Source: Epiperipatus broadwayi (lineage: Eukaryota; Onychophora; Udeonychophora; Euonychophora; Peripatidae). From it: 64,000 bases of DNA. The position numbers and the translations under genes are program-made. The DNA lies in NCBI GenBank assembly GCA_028023455.1, contig JAQFVV010000001.1:25783401-25847400 (forward strand), in the 5' to 3' direction. The notes beneath the pieces were generated by a model. It made no database searches and had not been told where the DNA came from. It saw only the letters and a program-made list of their open reading frames with translations. Positions 1 through 10,949 of this stretch are shown in pieces. Numbering within the stretch: the first letter of the stretch is position 1; every line of letters starts with the position of its first letter.

Positions 1-1288
1 GAATTGGGGAAACAAATGGACAGCTTTAGGGAGGAGATTGTGAAAATGGACAAATCAAGTTCTTTAGAAGAGGGACACGGAAGGGATCAACATGAATTGG
101 GCATTATGTTGGAGAAAGTGGAGGAGAACAAAAGGTGTATGTCATGGAATACATGACCTCCAAGATGGATGATCTCTACCAGAAAATAGGGGAATTAAAA
201 GATCGTATTAATGTAGGGCTGCAGGATCAGTCAAACCTAAATTTAGGGCAAAATGATGCTAGCATCAGCCCAGGTGACTGTAGGGATAGATCAGAACATA
301 GTCAGTCAGAGAAAAGGATGCCTACTTTAGTTAAAAATCCACAAGTTGAAAAATTAATAGATAGGGCAGAAAAGAGCAGTAAAGAGGAATATAGAGTAGG
401 AGGGGCCATGATCTCCAATTTAAGTAAAATTAAGGCCTTTAGTGGGGAAAGCAGGGATAACACCTTAGAGTGTCTGTATATCTTGGAAGAACTCTTCTGT
501 GTATAGGTTGAATGAACAAAAAAAATTGGCCATTGCCTGCAACCATCTTTATGCCTATGCTAAGGAGTGGTCGCGGTCCCTATTTGATAAGCCCACTACC
601 TTTGGGGGTTTTTGCTGTGTCATCCTAACATGCTTCTGGAGCAAAGATAGGCAGGACCAGGTGCACTACCATACACAATTTTTCAGAGGTTAGGCAGTTA
701 AGCTGAAAAGTCTGACTGCATTTCCCCTCTCAGAGCACCAAATCCTGAAAATACTCCAGCACAATCTTCCCCAAAGCATTGATTAAATGCTTATTGCTGC
801 TGATTGTCACAGTATAGAGGCCACATCAGAAATCCTCGATGCTCTAGAGATTTCAGAACTGGATTCAGAGACTAGGCCCAAGGGCACCAAGGATAGGTAT
901 AATTATAATGTCTCTAGTCTGAATCTAGGTGATCAGTCAAATGATCAGAATTTGGTAGTTATGGATAAAGGAATAATTATAGGGCCAGGCCTCCTAATCA
1001 ATCCTGGAAGATTTTGGGGATAGTGTTGTGAAAAATTTCCTAGAGATAAGTAACCCTCTACCAGTGGAATTACCACAGTGTTAAAAAAGCCAAAATGAAA
1101 AATAAAGATCTCCTAATAAATCATGATGCTAGATGTTCTAATGAAAAGGGGGATTCAGTAGGCATCTAAATGATGTTTGCCAGTAATTAAAACATTTTTA
1201 TTATTATATTTATTATTATTAGTGTTATTTTATTAGTTATGATTTTCTTATTAGATATAGTTAAAGCAAAGGTGCTGATGATTTTATT
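1..1288 (+). pseudogene. LTR-retrotransposon gag remnant, frameshifted
   Basis: The 5' part of a retroelement polyprotein, open at the left window edge. Reading starts in a charged, probably coiled-coil stretch before position 135, continues in another frame at 135-506, and shifts again at about 499-693. The segment reading KIKAFSGES, LYILEELF, LNEQKKLAIACNHLYAYAKEW and later GPGALPYTIFQRLG (in a third frame, with stops) follows the layout of Ty3/gypsy-type gag: a helix-rich capsid with a tryptophan near the middle and a final F-Q-R-L box. A further open stretch at 787-1,023 is not recognisable. No protease, reverse transcriptase or integrase lies between it and the polypurine tract, so pol has been deleted. 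At least two frameshifts and several stops make it non-functional. Gag identity is inferred from pattern, not a search. Confidence 0.55.
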
Positions 1289-1482
1289 CGAAGGGGGAGG
1301 GATGTTGTGCCTTTACAATTTAGTTATTAGCTAAATTTGTAGTAATGTGCATGAAAGAAAATGTGGTACAAAATCATCATCACATTTTTATATAGCAAAG
1401 GAAGCTGTAGGGCATCCAAATTTAAACCCTACAAGATTAAGTCCAGAAAACAGACAGAAAGAGAGGGGGGACATCAGTTACA
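1289..1482 (+). repeat. Polypurine tract and 3' LTR of the retroelement
   Basis: A purine run, aagggggaggga (1,291-1,302), is followed directly by TGTTGTGCC at 1,303. This is the usual order of polypurine tract then LTR start. A matching terminus GTTACA ends at 1,482, giving a 180-bp LTR bounded by TGT...ACA. It sits downstream of the gag remnant in the right orientation. The 5' LTR is outside the window, so neither LTR identity nor target duplication can be checked and the right border is an inference. Confidence 0.5.
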
Positions 1483-4400
1483 TTCTTTATTTATTTGCGT
1501 ATTGATAAAAACTCAAAAATAGTACTACACACATTTAATAATTAAATTTTTTTGTTAAAAAGTAAAGTTATAACTTGTTACACATATATAGGCAGTGTAT
1601 GTGTAAGCTATTTAATTGTTTCATACTTCAAATATTAAACTCTCTTCAAAGCTAACCTACATTTGCTAAATTCTAATATTTTATTCGATTTCTATTTTAT
1701 TATTATCTGTTTCTATTCTGTTTATCTATGATGATAATTTGGGGTTTAAGAATTATAGTTGGGGATTTGAAGGTTAAGAATTTAGATTTGGATATTAAAA
1801 TTATAAATTTTTAAGGAAAAATCATTCAGATTATTTTAGTCAGCCAGTTTTATAAATTAGTTGGATGATAAGGTGTGTGCTTGGATATATTACATACATA
1901 AATTTACATTTATTATATATTGAAAAAGAAGAAGGGTTAAATCTGTCAAATTATTTTTTTTATTCAACAATTTTGTGTTAAAGGAGAAAATCTGTTAAAT
2001 TAGATATATATTTTTGTAACAATTTTGTTTTTATAAATGATTGTTTGTTATTTTGGAGTTTAAGCTTGGTGAGAACTCTAATTTTGAAATTGTCTCATCC
2101 TAAGATCAAAAGAAAAAAGCTCCAATTTTAGATGTTACAGATATATTTGAGGAAAAAGGATTAAGACTATTTTTTTTTTCTTCAAGACAAATGTTTGTCT
2201 GAAAACCAGGTGTGTGATTTTTTTTAATGTTCCTAAAAAAGATTGCACTCTCCAACTAAAAACGAATTGGTCAAAAATAGAAATAAAAATCAGATATAAA
2301 AGCAGTCTGAAAATCAGTTGACTGGAGAAGGGCAGACTTTAAAAAATATTGAAACTAAGAGACAATCATTTTAATTCTGCAAATATCAATTTTAAAATCT
2401 TTTTTTTTAATATAAGGTTTTTGAAGATTAAAATACAAGGATGTCAGGCTAGGAAAAATATATAGATCATCTTGGGCTTTCTCTGGCCTCCAGAGCTAGT
2501 ACATCATATAGGAAGTGGAAAAAAAGTAATAAAAAAGTCTTGTCTGAAATTAAAATATTATACACCTTGATGACTGATTAAAAAGAAAAATTTGAGATTT
2601 TAAGCAAAAGAAACATTCACCTGCATTTAGGCAAATGATTAATCGATTGATAAGTATTAAATCATCTAGTACAAATTGAATCATCTATTATGAATTGAAT
2701 CCAGTGACTGAGTTTAAACCCAAGAAAAATTATAAATGTGAAGACAACTGCTATATTTTATCCACTATGAGATTCATGCAGAACAGGAAAAATTTACATT
2801 TAATATAAGGATTTCTAAATAGTCCACTAAAGCAAATAACCATATTAGAATCATCATCATCATCAAATAGTTATACACTTCAAAAAGAGATAGTTCCTAA
2901 GAAAATGGAAATCGTTGCTGCAAAGGTATAAATATTTAACGGGACAAGTTTGAATCTTTGGTAGTTCGCCACAAAACAAAGGATCAGTAATATGACTTTT
3001 TATATCTATTTTCTTTATGATATCAGAGTCTTAATAAAATTTTAGCAATAAAGTAGTATATTTTATTTAAAAAACTTTTAAAGACAATTCAGATTGATTA
3101 AAACCAAGAATTTCTTACTAATGATAACATTAAGCTTCATTAATGATTTTGTATGTACAAAAATTATGATTGTTTATTAATTTACAGTTATGAAATATTA
3201 TTAATGTGTAAAATAATTTTTTTTGTATTATTATTTTGGTTTTAAATAATATTTTGGTTTTTATGAGGATAAACACACACATACACAATAATACTCTTAC
3301 CTGTGTATAATTGCAAGTGAATAGGAAGGAATAAGCAGTATTAAAATATTAAATTATTTTGTTTTAAGAGAGTATAGGTTTCAGAGTGTAGAAAAGAGGG
3401 GGATAGAAAGATACTTTAAAACTTGTTTCTGAAAAACTTACTCTTTCCAATTTCATTAACCTTTGTTTTTATTCATTCTGCTTTACATGTTAGATTTCTA
3501 AAGTTATGTGTGCTAAAAAAAGTGTTTATTTTCTTTATATATGACATGTTTTTTGGGGGGAGTGAAAATCTTGGTCAATTTGACATCCAATTTAATATAT
3601 GCATTATACCATTTACGGGAAAGGGGGAAGGATTTAAAATTAATAGTATGATTTCAAATAGTCAAGTATGATTATTATTGTTATTATCCATATAAATTTT
3701 CATGTATGTTTAGAAATTTTTATGTATATGTTAGAAATGCAGTAATAAATGTTAATTTGTTTTATTAAACAGAGGCGTATATATTTCATTAAGAGTATTT
3801 TTTTATTAGTTGTGATCATTTATCCCCAAGGTGAATATTAGCTACTTAAGTTCCAATTAGATATACTAAGATTAGCCACTAATTATTAATTTCTGAAACT
3901 AAAGTTTATGATTAGGCTTAGTTCTAAAGCTGTGGTTGAAACCATTATTGTTATCATTATCATCATCATCAATGTTTTAATTAATGAGATAGATAAATGT
4001 TTAAAGGCCATAAATAAATAGTGATTTCATGGTATTTAGTTGACATTTGTGAATAATTGTAATAACCACCACCCATCATCTATATCATGCAAGGATGAGT
4101 GAATTGCCATCCTAAATTAATATTATAATCTGAGCTAGTAAAACTTATAAAAAAAAATATTGAAACACATTTATTATGTTAAGATCTAAGAAATGATCTC
4201 TGTCTAATAAAATTTATATACTCCACTTTAGTTTAAGGATGATTTATGTTTACCTAAGTATTAGTGCATACAGTGGTATGGGTCTAAAAGCAAAATCCTC
4301 CATTTTTATTGGAAATAAAGTACCAAAAAGGGATTCAAACCTGCTACATGTGAAAAGGTTATAAGATATAACTGTGTCTAGGTTCAGATAATCTAGTGGT

Positions 4401-5397
4401 GCCCTGCTAGACCATATTAATTTATTTACTTAAATATGCACTTGACATCAAACCAAGAGATGAAAGTGAACAAAATCTACCTTCTGTATACCTGAGAAAA
4501 TATTTTATTGAGTTACTAGTGTACTCACCCCCTTGATGTTATTTTCTGAATTATAATAATTTGTTCTTAATAAGGGTTTATGTTTTCTACTTGGTTATTG
4601 GTGATACAATGCTTGCCTAACCAGGGTTTGAAATAGACCAGACACCTTAAATGATTAGTCTCCAGGCATTATTGTTTCTCATTATTGATATTGCGATATC
4701 TTGAGAACTCTAATTATAGAAATATGTTTAATTTATTCCTACTCATCATTTTAATATTTATTTACTATTATAGCTACTATCCAGATATAAAATGGTAATA
4801 TTTATATTTGAATTTGAATTCTTTTGAGCAATTATTTTATGTTACAATTGAATCTTTTGATAGCCATAATTTAATTACAATATATATATTTAAATTTGAG
4901 AGATAAATATTATTACTTTAGTTTAGTTTTTATAGTTATTATATTTAAATTTAAGTTTTAGTTCACACAAATAAAGTTTCTTATTTATACATTTTAATAT
5001 TTTGATAGATGTAAATACACTACACAAATTACACATCTAAAAACATAGGAATTCATGCAGCCATTCATGTTCAGATTTAAATTTTAAGCTTTAATATTTT
5101 AAAAGCTAATGAGCATGTACATGTATACATATATGCAGCAGGATTGTCCACTACAAATTATTCTAGTTCTATTATTATTAATTGGAATGCATAAAAAAGA
5201 TTATAATCTTCTTAAGTTCCTGTAGACACTCATCATAAGGTGTCACATTCACAAATATAAACTTATAGGGAAGGCTTAGACAAATACATTAAGACACTCA
5301 AATGGGGTGTCATATTTACTTCTAGATGCCAAGTGTGGACTTGCGCACATACATATACATTTAATACATAACATCATTTAATTTAACTAAAAATTAT
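1483..5397. other. Intergenic AT-rich DNA
   Basis: No gene recognised. Short open frames here, such as 3,423-3,671, are low-complexity and rich in F, I and K, as expected from AT-rich noncoding DNA. A box-B-like stretch on the minus strand near 4,330-4,345 (reads GGTTTGAATCC) suggests an old tRNA-derived SINE, but no convincing box A was found. Confidence 0.5.
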
Positions 5398-5602
5398 ACT
5401 TATTAATTGAAATAGTTAAGATTTTACTTCATTAACGCTTAAATAAATTAATATATATATGTGCTCTGCGCACAGTTAATGAAGCTATTAATAAATTGTC
5501 AAAATTTTTACTGCCAAGCGCTTTCGGGACAGTCTACAGTCCCATATTCATGGCGCGTTATTCTGTTAATAACTGTAAACTATGCAAATTTATATGCAGA
5601 TG

Positions 5603-6163
5603 TTACGTGGACCATTTACGAGATAGGGAATAGCAGGCCTCTCTTCTGTTGATTGCCGATGGGTCAGCCGCAATGAAGTAAGCTTCCCTAACTTTACATT
5701 TGGTGTCATTTGTTTCAGAGCAAATGACACTGGCTGTGGTAGGTAGAAAAGCATGTCCAGAGTTTCTTTTGTGTTCGACAAAAATCGAATTACCTTCATA
5801 CTTTGTTTTGGTTTTATTGTAAAGGTATCGGTGTTGAGCTACTCTGGTGGCAATGTTAGTTTTGGTCTCTCCATAATATGTTGCCATGAAATTTCTTTGG
5901 GGGCAGGTAATTTTGTACACAATTTGAGGGGTGAGTTCAGGTTTGATCCTGTCTTTGGTATTATTTATCAGTCTATTGGTGTTGGGAGGTGAACGGAAAA
6001 CGACTTCAAAGTCATCTACATGTGCCAAATTCATCATCGATTTTTTAAAATGGCTTGATTTAAACATAATTGCTGTTTTCAGAGATAAGTGGTTTAGTAT
6101 GAACAATGGATGGCCGAGGGCCTCCCACTTAGTGGTAAAATGGCAAGCGTTGTACTTGACCAT
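5603..6163 (-). pseudogene. PLE1 inverted arm: C-terminal linker and GIY-YIG domain
   Basis: This minus-strand frame encodes the C-terminal third of a Penelope polyprotein. It has the pre-endonuclease linker (FRSPPNTNRLINNTKD), then the GIY-YIG nuclease with YKITCPQRN, YYGETK, an R-V-A-Q-H box and a downstream H-K-R-N-S-G-H. GIY-YIG nucleases nick DNA to prime reverse transcription in this retroelement class. The linker is intact here, while the sense-orientation copy at 6,740-6,780 carries a small rearrangement and frameshift, so this arm preserves an older state. It starts inside the element and has no N-terminal reverse transcriptase, so it is a fragment. The first residues, upstream of the linker, probably run across the inversion junction and are not native protein. 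Confidence 0.8.
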
Positions 6164-6766
6164 TACGAGAAGCTAATACTACCTGCACTCTTCATGTCAA
6201 CCCCACATATGATATATATGCACTACATTGATGACATATTCATTGCTGCCCCAGAAAACATCATCTCTAACCTTCACAATAGCCTCCATAATAATACCAA
6301 ACTTACTTTTACTACTACTTGGAAAAACCAAGACAAACCGGTCAAATACCTCGACATGTGTGTTAGCAAAAATATAGATAAGCTGGACTACCAAATGGGA
6401 GTCAAACCTTTGGAAGTAAGAGGCTTGAAAAACCCTAATTCTTATGCATCTCACTGACACAAACTTGCAGCCCTCTCTTCGTTCATGTTTAGGAACCATA
6501 ACTTGTGCAAATATGAGGCAGATAAAAGAAAAAATCTCATCAATTATATAACTGATTTAAGGAAAATTGGACACACTTATTCATCCATCAACAGAAAAGT
6601 CAACAAATTTTTCTATAAAATAAACCACAACCACAAGAAAGAAAACAAAACAAGAATCTTAATCCCATACGTTCACTCTACAGCTAAAAGCCTTATCACT
6701 CAACTATCATGTGACTTGGAAGTCACAAAGTCACTTTCCATTCACCTCCCAACACCAATAGACTGA
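6110..6766 (+). pseudogene. PLE1 reverse transcriptase, C-terminal part
   Basis: The 3' half of a Penelope-type reverse transcriptase. The frame opens at the motif reading GLPLSGKMASVVLDHYE (palm motif B), followed by HYIDDIFIAAP, where YIDD is the catalytic motif C with both aspartates kept. KPVKYLDMCV (motif D/E region) and a thumb region follow. An in-frame TGA at 6,455 interrupts the frame, which then continues in the same register to 6,766, so one nonsense change splits it. Motif A and the N-terminal domain are absent because the element is truncated at the inversion junction near 6,105. A frameshift separates it from the endonuclease downstream. Confidence 0.85.
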
Positions 6767-6780
6767 TATATAATACCAAA

Positions 6781-7131
6781 GACAGGATCAAACCTGAAAT
6801 CACCTCTCAAGTTGTGTACAAAATTACCTGCCCCCAAAGAAATTGCATGGCAACATATTATGGAGAGACCAAAACTAACATTGCCACCAGAGTAGCTCAA
6901 CACCGATACCTTTACAATAAAACCAAAACAAAGTATGAAGGTAATTCGATATTTGTCGAATATGAAAGAAACTCTGGACATGCTTTTCTACCTACCACAG
7001 CCAGTGTCGTTTGCTCTGAAACAAATGACACCAAACGTAAAGTTAGGGAAGCTTACTTCATTGCGGCTGACCCATCGGCAATCAACAGAAGAGAGGCCTG
7101 CTATTCCCTATCTCGTAAATGGTCCACATAA
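6781..7131 (+). pseudogene. PLE1 GIY-YIG endonuclease domain
   Basis: Sense copy of the Penelope C-terminal endonuclease. YKITCPQRNCMATYYGETK holds the Y...YYG signature with the preceding cysteine. RVAQHRY carries the catalytic-type arginine and histidine, and EYERNSGHAF follows. It ends in CYSLSRKWST then a stop. It is very similar to the inverted arm at 5,603-6,000, with a few substitutions. It lies just after the reverse transcriptase remnant but in another frame, so the polyprotein is broken between 6,740 and 6,780. The domain is complete, but nothing suggests it is expressed. Confidence 0.85.
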
Positions 7132-7318
7132 CATCTGCATATAAATTTGCATAAAATTTGCATAGTTTTACAGTTATTAACAGAATAACTTGCCATGAAT
7201 ATGGGACTGTAGACTGTCCCGAAAGCGCTTGGCAGTAAAAATGTTGACAATTTATTAATAGCTTCATTAACTGTGTGCAGAGCACATATATATATATTAA
7301 TATATTAACTTATTAATT

Positions 7319-8239
7319 ATAAAAAATAAAATAGGCAAAACTCTCTCCATACAGTAGTGTCACTCAAAGCAAAAAGGGAGATAGTGATCAGATGCTGTTT
7401 ATAATAAATAAATTAAGAGAAATGATTGGTTTATAATTATATTTAAAATATTAATAATTGATTTAACATTCCATGTTGATCAGATAAAGAGTTCATGATT
7501 TAAACTTTGGTTAGGCCTTAATCATTTAAGAAATGATTTAAAGTTCATTTAGTAAAAGTTTATAATAATTAGAGTTCATAATTTATCATTTATACATTAC
7601 ATTAACAGAGTTCCATGATTCATTGTGCCAATTCCCATGAAGTCTTTTATTATTCATAATTTCAGGGAAGATCGGTCTGTTGTTCATGCTGTAACTATCA
7701 ATCCAAAGGCTGCCTTATCTGGTTCAATCCTGGAACTATTTTATTGCATGACCCATATGATTCAGAGTCTACAATAGTGCCATTCATATTTCAACAGTCT
7801 CTTCCTTTGAAATAGTAAGAGGGTGAAAAATGTGTCTTCCCCCTCCTCAAAAAACCCAAGCTAGAACTGTTCTTAATTTAATTTTTTTCTTTTTATATTA
7901 ATCCTCCAAATTCACCGACCATGATTTTTTGTTCCAGTGATCTTCATCAGGGTCCAAGCATTGGTTGACCTTTCACAAGTGTGTAACACAATATTTTTTA
8001 AATTTTTTATCTTTTATCTGACCTTAATTATAAATTTGCTCCATGGACTCATTTACTTTAGATTAATTAAAAACAACAATCATTTCCATTTTGAGTTTTA
8101 ACACAATAGAAAATAATTTAATTATTATACATTCTTAAAGATATATTTATCTTTAAATCTTTAAGTTTTTGCTTAAAATTTAGTTTTAAAGTACTTTTTT
8201 TATAATAAAGTTTTCTTTTAATAATTTTTCATCTATGCA

Positions 8240-8242
<3 letters not shown>
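7319..8242. other. Intergenic AT-rich DNA
   Basis: No gene, RNA or repeat recognised between PLE1 and the long (TA)n tract. A slightly GC-richer patch at 7,600-7,990 has no open frame worth calling. Confidence 0.5.

Positions 8243-8325
<83 letters not shown>
8243..8325. repeat. (TA)n microsatellite, 83 bp
   Basis: Uninterrupted TA dinucleotide run, about 41 units, directly abutting the motif TGTAACGGA on its right. Confidence 0.97.
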
Positions 8326-8328
<3 letters not shown>

Positions 8329-9640
8329 AACGGATTGAAAAATATACTATCAACAGTCCTTTAAGAATAAGCCATATATTTAGGTTATATACTCATCCAT
8401 TCCTCTAAAGATCTGACAGATACTGACAGCCAAAAGAATGATTAGCATTTCACAATTTTGAGATAGATAAAAGAACCTACTCACTGCACTTTAAGTATAC
8501 AATGTTTCATGATCACTCAGATGATCATCACATTTCAGTCACTCTAAGCTACTACAACCCATTATAGTTTTCTGTAAACACTATTGCACTGCCCTGCTTA
8601 CATCCAATTCTTAGGGGCTATTATTTATAAAATATTGTCTTGCTCATCTTTGAGAGTCTTAAAGGCAAATATTATACATATATAAAAAAAAACTATACCT
8701 TACTCTCTCTGGAGTCTTAGAGATAAAATCATGGCAGGACTACTGTTAACTGCTTCATGATAAATAGTAACTAACATTACAATTTGGGTTGAAGTAGTGA
8801 AAGAGATCAATCAGTCACAAGTGACATAAATACATCACATCCTCAAGACAATGACAAAAATTCCCCATCCAACATCAATACTTGCAACAAAACCAACCAA
8901 ACTTCACCAATCAAATATGCAATCCAATCTTAAAAATTATGGATTTTCTATAACACAAATTTTCCAAATATAGATAAAATTACTATTCTACAATTTAACA
9001 TCATCAATATAATTTTAAATTGAAATTAAGCTGTTTTATGACTGTTTTATTTCTCATCATAAAAAAAAATTAAACACACATCTCTCAAATATGCGGTGCA
9101 TTTCAAGCCCTAATTATCTTATTTCGAGCTCTATTTGATGTGCCAAAAATGTAACAGACTGCATATCCTATATGATCTCAAATGAAAATAAACATATGTA
9201 ACAGACCAAATTATATTTGATGCCTGGAAATCATTGATTCAATGCCACACAATTGGGCTCACCAAAAATGTAACGGACCGACAAATAGATAAACATATAG
9301 CCGACTGCATTGTGACATCAAAATGCAGTGGGATATAAATAAATGCTGAAAAATTATAATGGAAAATTCCCCATCCATCATTAACACTTGCAGTAGAACC
9401 AACCATTTACCTAAATCCATCCCATTACATTTACTGAAACAATAATCCAGCTATCCATGGAAAAACTGGAAAGATCCAATAACACTACAACCAAGAGGAA
9501 TCTTTACTATCATTCAACCCCCATTCATTTGGCAATATGCACCAGATCCACCCAATTTCATGTCAATCCATTAGATTCCCTAGAATTCAAACTCAGTCTT
9601 AATTTAAGTACTTACTCTGTTCAGGTATAAATTATAAGAA
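8326..9640 (-). other. Possible decayed LTR-retroelement debris
   Basis: The motif TGTAACRGA occurs at about 8,326, 9,152, 9,197 and 9,269. Read on the minus strand, two copies give (C/T)GTTACATTTTTGG, which resembles an LTR end (TTACA) followed by a primer-binding-site-like TTTTTGG. The retroelement at 1.3 kb also ends in GTTACA. A diverged ~40-bp direct repeat beginning aattccccatcc recurs at about 8,857 and 9,365. No protein fragment was recognised and no second LTR end was matched. The assignment is tentative. Minisatellite-like duplication is the alternative. Confidence 0.25.
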
Positions 9641-9645
9641 TATAT

Positions 9646-9706
9646 CTAGCCAATGTGGGCAATGACGTGATGTTATGGCTTATATAGTACACTCATTGAA
9701 TACATA
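9646..9706 (+). promoter_or_regulatory. Candidate core promoter (CCAAT, CRE-like, TATA)
   Basis: Within 60 bases in the + direction the sequence has CCAAT (about 9,650), TGACGTGA resembling a CRE (about 9,664), TTATATAG as a TATA box (about 9,678), and tacactCATTG at an initiator-like distance. No coding exon follows. It could be the U3 promoter of the retroelement debris to its left, or chance in AT-rich DNA. The TATA motif also reads TATATAAG on the minus strand. Confidence 0.25.
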
Positions 9707-9719
9707 TTACATATATATT

Positions 9720-10892
9720 TAATATCAAGAGATATGTGAATTCAATGATGTATTCTCAACAAATTATAAATGATCCTTGATGTAAAATCAATTAAAATCA
9801 ACAAATTTATTTTATGTTAACATAGCATATGTAACTATATAAATATACATTTTAAAAAACACTATAAATACGATTCTTACACTTCCACTTAATCTCATTA
9901 AAATAATAACACAAAAAATACATAAAATAATATCATTAACTATAGGTCATTCTTAGTATACATAGGTCTCTACCTTTCATGCCATCATATTAAAAAAAAT
10001 AATTATGATCTTTCATACCAATCTAAACAAATGACATTGTTTATTTATTTATTTATTTTTTAAAAAAAATGAGGTATCATCATATCAATATACAATTTCT
10101 TATTTAATTGAACTAATGGGTTTGTATGTGAATATTATAAATCATGAGAACTGGAATTGCCATCAATTGATTTTATAAGTAATTGTTAGTATGTGTCTTG
10201 TTAATAAAGGATAATATAGGTTTTATTAATAATTAATTTTGTTACTAGTGTTATATTATTAGTGAGTCAAAAATAAGTCTTACCTTCATTTATATTCATT
10301 TCATCATAGTCTAGTCCTTTTTTTTTAACAGAACCATTTATATTTTTTTCTTTATTTCAAAAATACATTTTATATCATGAAATGAATACATCTAAATTCT
10401 TTGGTACTTCCAGCTCAAAAAATCCAATGTGGAAGTAATAAAAATAAATAAATAAATAAATACATAAATGAAGAAGAGAAAACCTTAAAATTATAGCATC
10501 AGTATGTTAACCATAATGAACAGTTACATATCACCATAAAATTATAAACGATTTAGTAAACCTCTTGATCAAACATGAGCATCTTCTTTAAATGAAAAAA
10601 TTCATGATAGATTGAGAATTCTCAGCATCTTTTATTTGCTTCATTATCCAAGGTAGTGTCTTCCACGATCTATCCAATTCCCACAAGTTGACCAAGTAAT
10701 TTGGATGATCTTTGATTTGGCCACTTTCACCACTGATCTATACACCTTCACATAATATCTGGTTACCATTTTATCTATATGTGATGGTGAGAATTCATAC
10801 CTATGGATCGTGTTCCTCGCCTTCTTCAAAACCCATCTGAGTTGCCTTGACCTTCACAATGATTTTTTTAGCACACCTGCATCATTTTTATG

Positions 10893-10949
<57 letters not shown>

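Larger units (their letters stand above)
5409..7307 (+). mobile_element. PLE1: 5'-truncated Penelope-like element with inverted 3'-end copy
   Basis: A Penelope-like retroelement. The body (about 6,110-7,307, + strand) has the end of the reverse transcriptase, a linker and a GIY-YIG endonuclease, then a noncoding tail. The left part (5,415 to about 6,105) is an inverted copy of the same 3' end, so the insertion is a foldback with arms of several hundred bases. This inverted flanking copy on a 5'-truncated body is typical of Penelope elements. The direct repeat acttattaatt (5,398-5,408 and 7,308-7,318) is a plausible 11-bp target duplication. Both outer ends carry gtgctctgcgcaca-type sequence next to AT repeats. 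The tail has one or two octamers ATTTGCAT. The two arms have diverged from each other by many point changes. Confidence 0.85.

Noticed and set aside
4290-4430. tRNA-derived SINE on the minus strand
   Set aside because: A box-B-like GGTTTGAATCC is present, but no acceptable box A or tail was found at the right distance.
5590-5799. Open frames overlapping the PLE1 GIY-YIG region in other registers, on both strands (also 5,753-5,992, 6,742-6,981, 6,935-7,144, 7,082-7,285)
   Set aside because: They are shadow frames of the inverted endonuclease sequence and appear in mirrored pairs only because the element is a palindrome.
10644-10829. Minus-strand ORF of 61 codons
   Set aside because: Competing frames in the same patch look equally protein-like and none matches a family I know, so only the patch is noted.
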